In this document: piece by piece, positions 19,217 to 29,700 of the stretch | Layout: the number at the start of each line of letters is the position of its first letter | Position numbering within the stretch: the stretch's first letter is position 1 | DNA from: Ambrosia x helenae | Taxonomy: Eukaryota > Streptophyta > Magnoliopsida > Asterales > Asteraceae | DNA length: 64,000 nucleotides | Direction: 5' to 3' | NCBI GenBank assembly: GCA_030844895.1 | Contig: CM061233.1 | Location: 66,641,656-66,705,655 of the forward strand | Position numbers and translations under genes: made by a program | The notes under the pieces: model-generated | Told to the model about the DNA's origin: nothing | Database searches by the model: none | Seen by the model: the letters and a program-made list of their open reading frames with translations, nothing else

Positions 19217-21328
19217 ATGGCTCTCGTTCTAAAACAGGGACACAATCAAAGAGCCTTTCTTGAAAAACAAGAAGGCTGGTCCCAATATGATGAGATCATT
19301 GATCTTGTCGTAAAATCCCAATATTTTACTGCTCTCACAATAAACCCACCAATTCATACTGAAACTCTAAATGAGTTCTGGGCAAATGCTGAGACGGTGA
19401 CGGCGGATGATGAAGTCATTTCCCTCAACTCAAGAATAAAAGGGAAACCACTGACCATCACACCGGCTACACTGGCAACAAGACTGGGCCTGGATGATGT
19501 AACTGCCCCTGATCATGTTGCTAACACTGATATTCACCTAACCATGACAGAGTGTGGTTATCAAGGTACTCTCTCCCATGCTACTATCTTCAAAAAATAT
19601 TTTGAACCAAAATACAAACTTTTGTTTCATTATATTATTATGTGTTTGAGTCCAAAAACAGGGTCATATGACCAGATGCCCTCTACTTTTCAACCAATAT
19701 TTCATTCCATAGTGAATGAAACCAAATTCAGGGCATCAAAATTATTTTTCAATGAGTTGGTGTTACATCATAATAATACCAAGAAAAAAATTTTGTTGTA
19801 CCCAAGGTTCATTATGCAATGCATAATAGGGGAACTGGGTAATGAGGTGCTTGTGGGAAAAGTTTCAACTTTAAATCCATTAACCTCACAAGCATACTCT
19901 AGGCATAACAAACCGGCTGCCTGGCCAGAAGATGATCAGGGAGAACAACAACAAGTCCCCCTGAAGCCCACATCTTCCAAACTCACACCACCAAAAGCCA
20001 AACAGCCAAAGCCAACAAAAACAAAAACCCACCAACCCAAAAGAAAAGCTGTTCAGGAGGTTGAGATGCCTGAACATGCTCATGAGCAGTCTGCTCTTCA
20101 AATAGGTGAGACTGAAACACCCTCTCAGTCTCATCCATCTCAAACCCCACCAAGAGCACCCATAACTATTTTGTTCAAAAGAAAAAGACTTAGAAAAACT
20201 ATTCCAACTCACACTTCTTTTGAAACTGCTGACCAAACTACTGAACCAACCCCTATTGTCCAAACTACTGAACCAACCCCTCAAATTTCTGAACCAGAGG
20301 CAATAGAAATTGCCAAACTTCTCTCTGGGCTAAAAGAGAAAGTCCCATCTGATTATGTCTATCCCCTACAACCACAACAAACAGAGGACATAACCACAAC
20401 ATCAGACATGGATGTGGACATCACTAGCCCTAACCCAAGAGATGAGGGTGGACCAGAGTCTTTAAGCCCAATTTTAGAGACTCTTGGGGCATCTGAGGCT
20501 GCTACTACTCAGTTACCACCCAGTGGTGGATCTGAGGATAGAAGTAATATAGCTAAGACCTCAGATGTGGCAACTACGGATGAAGGCTTAATGCCTGAAG
20601 TAGGAAATCCTCAGTACCAAGAACAAGAGGTTCATGAGAGAACTAAGTTGGGCTCAGCTCATGATTTAACTGAGACAGTCCTCAATGAGGACAACATCAG
20701 GGATTCAGATGATTCCATTAATTTGGATGATGTTTCAAAAACAAAAACTACTGAATTGATGGCACTTTATGAAGGTCCTGTTTCAGGGGTATCCAAGCTC
20801 AAGAAGCTAGTCACCCCTGCACAGGTTAAAGTCCACTCAATCCCTAAAACCCCTAGAGTGGCATCCTCTGTACAACATGAGGATCTCCCAAAAACACACC
20901 CTTCACAACAAATGCCTACCCAATTCCCTGGGCAAACAAGCATAGACTTGAACCAGCTATGCAGCCCAGAGGGTCCCCTGTACCACATGATGAACACTCT
21001 CATCAAGAATCACTTCCAAACATACACAGCTAACTTGGAGCTGTCTATCAAGAATCAATTTGGAGTGATCAAGACAAAGATGAATGATCTGTCCAACAAG
21101 ATAGAATTCAACAGCAAACAGATTGCTCATCTTCAAGGTCAATTCTCCCAACCCTCAACCTCTAAACTTAAACTTGATGAATCCAAAAAGGGGGAGAAAA
21201 TCAGGGAACCTAAGGAGTCATTCCAAGCCAGGATAAGGGCAAGAGTGGCCATCCTTGAAAGAGATCAGAAGGATCAAGCCAGAAAAAAAACTGGCCAAAC
21301 AGTTTGGTGTCTCAGTGGAAGAAATTGA
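19217..21328 (+). CDS. Third ORF of young copia, 5' part (703 aa), function unknown
   Basis: The ATG at 19217 starts MALVLKQGHNQ. The N-terminal 230 residues form a compact region (FLEKQEGW, LNEFWANAETV, ITPATLATRLGLDD, YPRFIMQCIIG). I recognise it from memory as a domain common in extra ORFs of Asteraceae copia elements, sometimes annotated as a putative plant transposon protein; a search is needed to confirm. Residues 240-560 are Pro/Thr/Ser-rich with basic patches (PKRKAV, KRKRLRK). A coiled segment with heptads lies at about residues 615-655. No signal peptide or membrane segment is seen, so an envelope role is unsupported. TGA at 21326-21328 follows an A8 run (21283-21290), after which the neighbouring frame stays open to a stop near 21373; a one-base insertion is likely. 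Confidence 0.75.
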   Translation: MALVLKQGHNQRAFLEKQEGWSQYDEIIDLVVKSQYFTALTINPPIHTETLNEFWANAETVTADDEVISLNSRIKGKPLTITPATLATRLGLDDVTAPDHVANTDIHLTMTECGYQGTLSHATIFKKYFEPKYKLLFHYIIMCLSPKTGSYDQMPSTFQPIFHSIVNETKFRASKLFFNELVLHHNNTKKKILLYPRFIMQCIIGELGNEVLVGKVSTLNPLTSQAYSRHNKPAAWPEDDQGEQQQVPLKPTSSKLTPPKAKQPKPTKTKTHQPKRKAVQEVEMPEHAHEQSALQIGETETPSQSHPSQTPPRAPITILFKRKRLRKTIPTHTSFETADQTTEPTPIVQTTEPTPQISEPEAIEIAKLLSGLKEKVPSDYVYPLQPQQTEDITTTSDMDVDITSPNPRDEGGPESLSPILETLGASEAATTQLPPSGGSEDRSNIAKTSDVATTDEGLMPEVGNPQYQEQEVHERTKLGSAHDLTETVLNEDNIRDSDDSINLDDVSKTKTTELMALYEGPVSGVSKLKKLVTPAQVKVHSIPKTPRVASSVQHEDLPKTHPSQQMPTQFPGQTSIDLNQLCSPEGPLYHMMNTLIKNHFQTYTANLELSIKNQFGVIKTKMNDLSNKIEFNSKQIAHLQGQFSQPSTSKLKLDESKKGEKIREPKESFQARIRARVAILERDQKDQARKKTGQTVWCLSGRN

Positions 21329-21580
21329 AGCCACAGAAAAAGAAGATGAGACCCAAACCTCTGAAGAATCCTAAGGCATAATGAAGAAACTTCTGATGGC
21401 AAAAGTTCTGATGAAGAATCAGAAAGTACTGAAGACAATCCTTCAGTAGTTGACAAACCATCAGCTGTTGTCAACCCATCAGAGGTTAACACTTCCAAAC
21501 CTCAACACACTGAACCTTCCAGATCCACTGAACAAATCAAACCAACTTCTGCTCCTCCAAGGCCTACAACAACCACTACC

Positions 21581-22720
21581 ATGACTGTCCTAACCCCTGC
21601 TCCAATCTCTCAATCAACTGAACTTCTTGAGCAGAGGTTAAAGGCAGTTCAACAAAAAACCAAGGAAGACCAGATTTGGAAAAGTCTGGAACAAAGGGAT
21701 GATCTAGAGTTTGAAGTGAAGCTCCAGGCTTATCAAGCTGAACTGGAGAGACAGGCTGAAATTGACTATGTTGCTGAAGAAGACAAAAGACAACAACTGA
21801 TGTCTTACATTACCAAGAACAGCAAGACTAAAGCCTATACACTCAAGGGACTCTCTGTGCAAGAGCTGACAAGAAGGGCACAACTGCTTGCAGACAAACT
21901 GGCCACAAGTAAAGAAGGAAAGGCCAAGAGAGCCCAGATGATAGATGACTTAGTAGCAGAGGGCTATGGTTCAAAAGCCTCAGTATCCAGATGGAAAGAA
22001 GAAAGACTGATGGATACTTATAGAAAATACAAGGCTGCCAGGGCTGCAAATCCAGAGAAGTTTCAAACTGCTGATCCTTCAAGATCAGTAGTTAGAACTT
22101 CTGGTGTATCAACAAGAAGGCCTGCTACTCAAAGAAAGAAAGCAGAGGACAATGTCAAAACTGATTTCAAAATGGTACTACTTGAAGGAAGTTCAATAGT
22201 CCATTCAGATTTTGACATTGAGGAGAAACCTCTGTTAACACAATTCAGGGATCCTTCCACTTTTGCCTACCAAATCCAAAAGACCATCAAAGAAAAGATG
22301 CATACCAAGGTAGTGACTGAACACCATCTCCCAACTGTTCAGATGCCTGATATGCAACAACAACAACAAGGAAGAGACTCCCACCTGAGGTTAACTGAAA
22401 CAGAAAGCATCCAACAATCAGGATCATCAACCCAAGGGACAAGTCTGGTTCCCTATTCCTCTGACTTTAACAAGTCAAAGGTACCTATCATCAGATGGTC
22501 ACTTACTGATAACAACTCAGTATTGTTGACAAGAAGAGACCTTTCAAGCAGGGCTTACAAGAAGATCAGTGATCTAAAGAAACTGTCAACACAAGACCTG
22601 CTCACAATTCAACATCTGGAACCACAGAGAGGATCTCTATCTGATGGACAGTTAAACCAGCTCAAGAACACCATGTACAAAGAGATATGGAAGATTGTTC
22701 AAGACAGAAGAAAAACATAA
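21581..22720 (+). CDS. Third ORF of young copia, 3' part (379 aa)
   Basis: Same frame as the 5' part and open without ATG from about 21380. With the one-base change at 21283-21290 and a second break near 21370-21385, it reads as the C-terminus of the same protein, together well over 1100 residues. It is Lys/Glu/Gln-rich with strong helical, coiled-coil character (residues 10-150: LLEQRLKAVQQKTKEDQIW, LQAYQAELERQ, RAQLLADKL). It has a QQQQQ run near residue 260 and ends TMYKEIWKIVQDRRKT before TAA. No enzyme motif is seen. It lies directly upstream of the polypurine tract and 3' LTR. Confidence 0.65.
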   Translation: MTVLTPAPISQSTELLEQRLKAVQQKTKEDQIWKSLEQRDDLEFEVKLQAYQAELERQAEIDYVAEEDKRQQLMSYITKNSKTKAYTLKGLSVQELTRRAQLLADKLATSKEGKAKRAQMIDDLVAEGYGSKASVSRWKEERLMDTYRKYKAARAANPEKFQTADPSRSVVRTSGVSTRRPATQRKKAEDNVKTDFKMVLLEGSSIVHSDFDIEEKPLLTQFRDPSTFAYQIQKTIKEKMHTKVVTEHHLPTVQMPDMQQQQQGRDSHLRLTETESIQQSGSSTQGTSLVPYSSDFNKSKVPIIRWSLTDNNSVLLTRRDLSSRAYKKISDLKKLSTQDLLTIQHLEPQRGSLSDGQLNQLKNTMYKEIWKIVQDRRKT

Positions 22721-22750
22721 GGAATTAGTAAGGTTTTGGCTTCATCAATC

Positions 22751-22761
22751 CAGGGGGAGAT
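22751..22761 (+). other. Polypurine tract of young copia
   Basis: CAGGGGGAGAT immediately before TGTTAG at 22762, the typical copia plus-strand primer. Confidence 0.85.
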
Positions 22762-23480
22762 TGTTAGGACAAAGAGGATTGGTGAAACCACTTTTGGAAA
22801 CCTTAGTCTAATTCACTTCTGTCATTTTGGCTAAGTATAGAAGTACTGAAGAGAAGACAAGAAACTGCTGAAGAGAAGATATGAGAAGTGCTGAAGAAGA
22901 AACTTCATCAGAAGTTCTGAAGTCCAAACCAGACAAGTTCACTTCAGAAGTACTGAAGACAAACTACTCATCAGTAGTTTGTCATTCATCAGCACTTAGC
23001 ATCAGATATTTTCCACCGCCTTTTGTATCAGTAGTTTATTGTTTACTATTACTTTTAGCTGTATTTGTTAGTTTCAATGTTGCAACTTGTGCAACTTGTT
23101 TCTGATGTTTCTGTACTTGCTTTTTGGGCAAGATACATGTATGTAAACGTCTATAAATAGGAGGCTTCAACCTTCTATTTTAGACATTGATTTTAATAGA
23201 AAAATCCTTCAAACACTTTCACTGTTCTATTCCATTTCAGTATTTATTGTGAATCTGTCTAAGTATCTAATTCTCATTTACTGCTTAGATTCATAATAAA
23301 TACTTGTCATTATTAGTTTCAATCATCAAGGGGGAGTAATAACTCTTCCTAAGTATAAAAAGTGTTGCTTTAACTTATACATTCCGCTGTGCTTATAATC
23401 TGATATACAAGAGCTTGCTAAACACTTAAGTGTCAAGATAGCAAGTTCTTACTTGAACAAAAGAGCAAACTGATCCAACA
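22762..23480 (+). repeat. 3' LTR of young copia
   Basis: Same 719-bp length as the 5' LTR, with three substitutions by eye and no indels. Followed by the target duplication TGATT. Confidence 0.95.
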
Positions 23481-23666
23481 TGATTGATTGAAGTCATTCT
23501 CTGATTGTTTCTAAAACAAAGTTTGTTTTAAAAACGGTTGAAACGAAAATAAACTATTACTCTGTTTCAATCCGACAAACAAACGATATCAATAATTGTG
23601 AGCTGATCTGTTTATATTAAATTGATTGGTTAGATCGAATTTAGTTGACCAAGCTCTGATACCAAT
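23481..23666 (-). other. Leader and primer-binding site of old copia
   Basis: On the minus strand ATTGGTATCAGAGCTTGG directly follows the LTR end, giving the tRNA-Met primer site (about 23653-23664). About 170 bp of leader follow, up to the gag ATG near 23493. Five gag codons lie here, separated from the rest by the young copia insertion. Confidence 0.85.
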
Positions 23667-24332
23667 TGTTAGGATCTGAGTTTGATTGTTTTGATTGTTT
23701 AAGTAATATGAGTAATGAATGAAATAAACTATAAATGGAAAGTGCAGCGGAATGATAAACTGTAAATCAAAACAAGAGAATAATTGTTTTTGAATCGAAA
23801 GCTTTCATATAATGGAATGATTACAAACGATTACAATTACTCCCCCTCAGCCTGATCACTCGTGTAAGTTTGTCTAAGAGAATGTTTTGAGTGATAGAAT
23901 AGAACAGTACATGCACTGTTCTATTTATAGACAATCTAAACCACTGATGACCTAGGCTGACGTCACCTAAGAAAGTGACCTCTAACTGAATAACAACATA
24001 AAACATCTGATGACACAAATACTGTTACATTGGAAAACTCTGATACATAAACAGCTGATAGGAAACCTCTGATGGTCTTGTAACGTCTGTTGGAGCCTAA
24101 GTGATGTTGGCTCCAACAGACCTTTAGTCTTCAGTACTTAGATCAGCAGTTGTTCTTCATCAGACCTTTGCAAGCAGCAGTTGTTCCAACAGTTGTTAGG
24201 GTACACCAGATGTTAGGGTCAAAAGTATTTTGGGAGAAGTAACTTGTAAATGCTGTTATTATTAAGGATCAATTGTGTAGTATATTTTGGTTTTCCAATC
24301 ATCTGTTCTTCTCCAGGTCAGCAGACCCAACA
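23667..24332 (-). repeat. 5' LTR of old copia (666 bp)
   Basis: Plus-strand ends are TGTTAGGATC and GACCCAACA; on the minus strand it reads TGTTGGGTC to GATCCTAACA and abuts the primer site. A minus-strand TATAAATAG box lies at about 23922-23930. It differs from the young copia LTR in most of its length but shares CATCAG-type motifs and a CTCCCCCT/AGGGGGAG block. Confidence 0.88.
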
Positions 24333-25413
24333 TTCTTTTATCATAACCTCCCATTACCATTAATCTATATCCATAATCTATAATCTATATTATATTATGA
24401 AGCATTTGAGTAGGGTATCAAACAAAACTAAGTAATTACTATATTTTATTAAAAAAAATTGCAATTATACATGAAAAATTTATATATAACAAAATTATAC
24501 AAAATGTTTCTACACATATAAATATATACCTATACACCTTAAAAATATTGTAAGAATCAATAAAAGTCAAACTTTACATAAAAAATAATTTTGTGATGCC
24601 TTTTCTAAAAAAAGTGTGCGCATGAATTGGTTCACGAACCAAACCGAACCAAAACCGGTTCAGACAAGAAGTGGCACCAAACACGAACTGGTTTGGAACC
24701 GGTTCGGTTCCTAGAAAAGATCCGACATGTGCGCGTCTATAAAGTTCTCAGGTTGGGATGTTATATGTGGAATATTTTCAAATAACCTTACTTCCATTTC
24801 AAGTTCCGATACCACAGATAGAAATTTATGGTGCACTTGATTAGCAGTTGTATTGCATTGCTTTTATATGTGGAATATTTTTAACTAACCTTACTTCCAA
24901 TTTCAATTTCCTTATAGCCTTTAAAAAATTCCCCCACTACGAAGCATATGTGCTTACACACCCACAAACATACACCTGACATATTGATTCTTTTAATCGT
25001 TTTAAAGTTTGAATTACGCTTTGATTATGTATTGTCGACTCTGCCACAATGCACGAGTTCCCTACCACTAACAATTAATTAGGCTAATAAGATTAGTATC
25101 TAGCCATAAACACATCACGAACAATTCACTAGGCCAATGAAAGCAATGTCATAAAAAGAAAAGTAAAGAAAAGCCACTTATTTATTTGTCACTATATTTG
25201 CTTTTTTTCATGTACAAGAGAGAGAAAAGAGATAGCTTAATATGTGAAGCCATGGAAAGCAATGTTATAAAAAGAAAAGTAAAGAAAAGCCACTTATATG
25301 TTTGTCTTAATGAGTTAGCTTTTACATGTATGAGAGAGTCTCCTTTATTAGAGATAGAGGTTATGTTTGTAGCACAAACACTCTCTTTCAATCTTTTGTT
25401 ACAACAAATTAAA
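24333..25413 (+). other. Upstream region of the DUF1666 gene
   Basis: AT-rich and without ORFs of note. It holds an inverted GAACCGGTT-rich stretch (24630-24715), a 45-bp direct repeat (24762-24806 and 24865-24910) and a 90-bp direct repeat (25141-25231 and 25257-25345). A TCTATAAAG at about 24736 is one possible TATA box, but the true promoter cannot be placed. Confidence 0.5.
25141..25345 (+). repeat. 90-bp direct repeat in the 5' leader or promoter of the DUF1666 gene
   Basis: Units begin at 25141 and 25257 (AAGCAATGT(C/T)ATAAAAAG...) with about 85 percent identity by eye, offset 116 bp. Both contain a GTAAAGAAAAGCCACTTAT block and an ACATGTA...GAGAGAG block. Confidence 0.8.
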
Positions 25414-26736
25414 ATGCAATGTTCAAAAGAAACCATTGTTCGTTTGTTCTACAATGCCTCCAGTTCTTTTCAGCTTCTTTTCCTCTTCTTCTACCTCACC
25501 TCCATTTTTCTTTCTAAGTTGCTCTTCTTCATTTCTTCCATTCCATTCCTCCCAAGGTACCATTATTATTCACCACCAAGTTTCTAGTTTTATACTTTGT
25601 TTGATAATTAAATTTAAAAACCCTAGTTGGAATATATGTTCATTAGATTTCATATATTAGTTAGAGTTTATCGTAATATATGTACTAAAATTAAGATGTT
25701 TGTTTTTATTAACTTTGTAATTATTTTAATTGTAGTGAAATAAATAAATAAGCAATATTCATATAAATAGTTGATATGATTGTACCGCTATAAATAGTTA
25801 ATAAATAATAAGTAATATCTTACGTGGTTTTTATTATTTCAAACGGTATGTTTACTACATACTTTGTTATTTTTACAGAAATGAAGAGGAATACGAATAT
25901 GCAACGTTTTCGGAGGAAGAGGAGGTGTCGGAGGATGTAAGCGACGGGTATAACTATGACGAGAGTCTGGAGAAAGATCATTTGGTGTCAGATATAACCC
26001 GAGACGGTGAAGACCTTTGTTTTTCGCACACTAGTGCAACAAGTTCGGGTCAAAACAGTGTCGTTTTCAATGAAGAGATAGTGGATGACATTTTGGAGGC
26101 TGTCGCGGCCGAGGAGGAAGAGGAAGAGGCCGCGGCAGCAAGAAGCGTAGGAAGTAGTGATGATTTGTCTTTCTACACTGTACCCGAAGCCGAATCCGAA
26201 GAGGACAATCAAGAAAACCACCGCAATGAAGAGGAAGAAAAGACGGTACCGGTGGCGGGTGACGGCGGTTCAAGATCATTTAGATATGAAATGAATACAC
26301 GCGCCGTCACTACGCGTGCAACATCTGCTTGTACTTCATTTAGATACGTTGGAGATGAACCATCGTTACGTGTCACTAAGAAAATTGCTTTTGTGCTTGA
26401 TGACGACAAAATTGAAGGTATGTAACGGAATCTGCATCTACTTTGATTCTCTGACATGCTTTATATATATTGTTCCACGTTACAAGTTTATTTTGCGTTT
26501 CACCAACTTGTTAAACTAGGGGAGCGCAACTAGCCTGATTTCGACTGAACTTATGAGAGGTCGAGTTCAGCTCATTTAGTACTCTCTATTTTCAAAGTTT
26601 GAGCTCGGTTTGTGATTAATCTTTTAAAGTTCGAGTTCACCTCGTTCATTATTTATTAAATTATTTGATATACATATTTTAATTTTATTTAATATATATA
26701 ACGTAATATATATACAATTTTGTTGTTTTTCTTTTA

Positions 26737-26771
<35 letters not shown>

Positions 26772-29700
26772 GTTATATAAAACTATTGAATATTTTTTTC
26801 TACTTTTAAGAACTGATAACATTTCATTCCACAATAAAAGAACAAATTAATTTACAACAAGATGATACGTAAACGACCAACAAGTTGTGCGATAACCCAT
26901 TTTGAAATTATATAAACGATAGTATATCATTTACATTCCTGAGCTAACTTGAGCTCAGTCGTTTATTACTTAATGTGTACAGATTTTTGGTTATTTTTGT
27001 ATATATTTTAATTATATGTTGTATATATAACATAATATATATTATTTAGGTATTTTATCATAACTATATATTCAATAAAAACTACATGAACAATAATCTT
27101 GTTTAGTTATTAGGCGGGCGAGTCAGTTCGAGCTTGTAATTTTATTGGTGTATTGGGAATTTCATATTTATTTAATTTTATAGCAGGAAAATATCGTGAA
27201 AGTGGAAAGAAGTTAGAATCAAATATAACACAAGTAGACAAGTTTATGAATAACTTGGAGACGAAGAAACTTGAGCTAGAAGAAAAGAATAAAGAAGAAA
27301 TATTTGGTGATACGTTGACCGTGGGGTCAACCTCAAAGAGTTCATCTGAATGGCGGAGCTCCATTAATTGTCAGGATCCGGGTTACGATCCGTTTTCTTC
27401 TTCGTCTAGAAGAAGCTGCCCTAAATGGGAGTCTTACACTGTGTTTCAAAAATATGATGAAGAAATGCTGTTTTTGGATAGAATTAGTGCACAAAAGCTT
27501 CAAGAAACAGGTACATATATATATGCTTTAATTAATATTCTTTTCCTGTTTTTTATTTAATAAATTCGATTTATAAAAATAATGGTTACTTTAATGTTTA
27601 TTTTGGAAATAGTTAAAGAGTATAAATATGTATTTTGTTTTATGTATTATAGGTTTTTATACCATATAAATGCTTTAATATAAAAATCCGACCAAGTTTT
27701 TAGCTTTTCTATCTTATTCATACGTGAAATATTAAATGGCTAGATTTATTTATATATAATAATAATAAAGCAATTCTGATGATATAAGATAAAGTAGATA
27801 GTAGGGTATGCCTATTTATAAAAAGGTAGGCTTTTAACGTGTTTCTCTAATTTTCAATCAATAATATATTTTGTGTTGGTTAAAGATGTTTTATAAATAT
27901 CTAATTACCAACAATTATAGAGGATAAATTGTTCATGACTTCACATATGTTATCATGGTTATACATTTAAACCTTTTTAAACATTTATAGACATAAAAAG
28001 GCCATGGGGATTTTTCTTACACGACTTATATAATACATTGTTTATCGATCTAACACGACTTATTATATTGCAGAGTCGTTTAGGTCATCAATGACGTGCC
28101 CTTCATCACTATCGGAGAAAATCGTCCACAAACTATCATCAAAAAACAAGAAAACATCATACGTTTATCAGAATTCGTATCATGAATTAGAATCGGCGTA
28201 TGTAGCACAAATTTGCTTGACGTGGGAAGCACTTAACTGGAACTACAATTTCTTCAACCAGTTAAGTGCTTCTCGTCGTGAAAATGACCCCGGATGTCCT
28301 GCCTACATTGCACAACAATTTCAACAGTTTCAAGTTCTCTTACAAAGATACATTGAGACCGAACCATATGAGAGTGGCAGGAGACCAGTAGTTTATGCTA
28401 GAAAGAGAAGTTTGGCTCCAAAGTTGCTTCAAGTCCCAGAATACCGAGGTAACAATATATTACTATAAAAATTAATTCTAGATGGGTGTGAGCAGAAAAA
28501 TCAATTATAAAAGTTATTAACTGATCAATCGACATGAGAAAAAACCATCAACTTTTTTATAAATATTATGTTATATGTTATATATTATATATCGGAATTC
28601 TTTTGTTATACATTTATAGACATAACATATTGGGGAGATCCCCAATCCAGGTGGAATGGGTAATCAGTACAGGCTGGCCCAGGGTGTTAGCCGGAGCTCC
28701 ACCGGTTACACCACTTGCCGTTCAAAAAAAACACTTATACCTTTTTCACTAAGGTTATAATTTAATTAATTGATTTTTTTATTTTTTGTAAGCTAGTATA
28801 ATTTTAATTAATTGATTAAAATTAGTTCGAATTAACACATATTAAATGTTCAAAGCCTAATGCAAAACCATTATTGAGTCAGGGTCTTAATGAAAATAGT
28901 TTCTCTATTCATACCTTATATTTGTAAGATTAACTGAGTGTGATGATAATTTTTAATAACAAAAAAAAAAAAAAAAAAAAACCATGTTAAGATTCATAGA
29001 ATATTCAAATGTTATATTGCAATAAGAAAGAAAAATCGATTTTTTAATTTGTAGATTCTGAGGAGGAGAAGAAAGACGAATATTTGGGATCAAGAATATC
29101 GTCTTTATCATTCCTTATAATCATGGAGGAAGCAATCAAAACATTCATGAATTTTCTCAAGGCTGACAAAGAGAACCACTTCCAGATACTTGCAAATATC
29201 TTTAGAATCAAGAACCCGAGATCAACAGTCGACCCGACCCTTCTTGTCTTGCTCAAAAAAGTCAACCATAAGGTCAGAGCCCCTACTCTCTTTTCTCTAA
29301 TAACCAATTAAGGTTACGGTTAATTAATAGGTAGATCATTTTTCAGTCTTGAATGATAGATAAATCACTACAACTGACAGAGATACGCGATTTAAATAAC
29401 AAAAAAATCAATATTTTAAAATTGTATCTAGACTGACTGGAATAATGTCCATGTAAAAGATATAGATTTAAGCTAGTTTGAAACATGTATAGACTAATTG
29501 GAGTAAATACCAATGTGTTGGATACCTTACCGGGCATGAACTTTGTTGGTTCACTGGTCGGACTAGTTTAAAAAAGATAGCATAAAGCATAATCATTTTT
29601 AAAATGTAATTATAAAAAAAATAGAGAAAAGAATAGAAAATCGTTAGATATTTATCATCTATACATAAACATGTTTAAAAATCAATTATTCGAACGTGAA

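Larger units (their letters stand above)
11924..23480 (+). mobile_element. Young full-length Ty1/copia element (11.6 kb, Sirevirus/SIRE-like)
   Basis: Two 719-bp LTRs (11924-12642 and 22762-23480) begin TGTTAG and end CCAACA. By eye they differ at three positions (near 11930, 12206 and 12356 in the 5' copy). Target duplication is TGATT at 11919-11923 and 23481-23485. A primer-binding site TGGTATCAGAGC lies at 12645, and a polypurine tract CAGGGGGAGAT precedes the 3' LTR. Coding order is gag, protease-integrase-RT-RNase H, then a long third ORF. The large size and extra 3' ORF resemble Sireviruses, but lineage was not tested. About 0.4 percent LTR divergence implies a recent insertion, yet gag and pol carry several disruptive changes. 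Confidence 0.95.
6401..24332 (-). mobile_element. Old Ty1/copia element, minus strand, internally deleted and multiply interrupted
   Basis: Read on the minus strand: 5' LTR (24332 to 23667), a primer-binding site matching TGGTATCAGAGC, an untranslated leader, gag (split by a 11.6-kb insertion), the end of integrase, and the beginning of reverse transcriptase. There the copy is cut by chromovirus 1, and the rest of pol and the 3' LTR lie left of the window. Protease and the N-terminal half of integrase are missing through an internal deletion. Insertions within it are the solo LTR at 6568-7676, the MITE at 9078-9682 and the young copia at 11924-23480. Gag resembles that of the young copia, so the two are related but distinct families (their LTRs differ). 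Confidence 0.9.

Noticed and set aside
19217..22720. Viral envelope gene
   Set aside because: No signal peptide, membrane segment or fusion motif; only its position is envelope-like.
24630..24715. GAACCGGTT-rich inverted repeats as a complete MITE
   Set aside because: No consistent ends or target duplication; similar phrases at 33110-33200 suggest a dispersed repeat but the limits are unclear.
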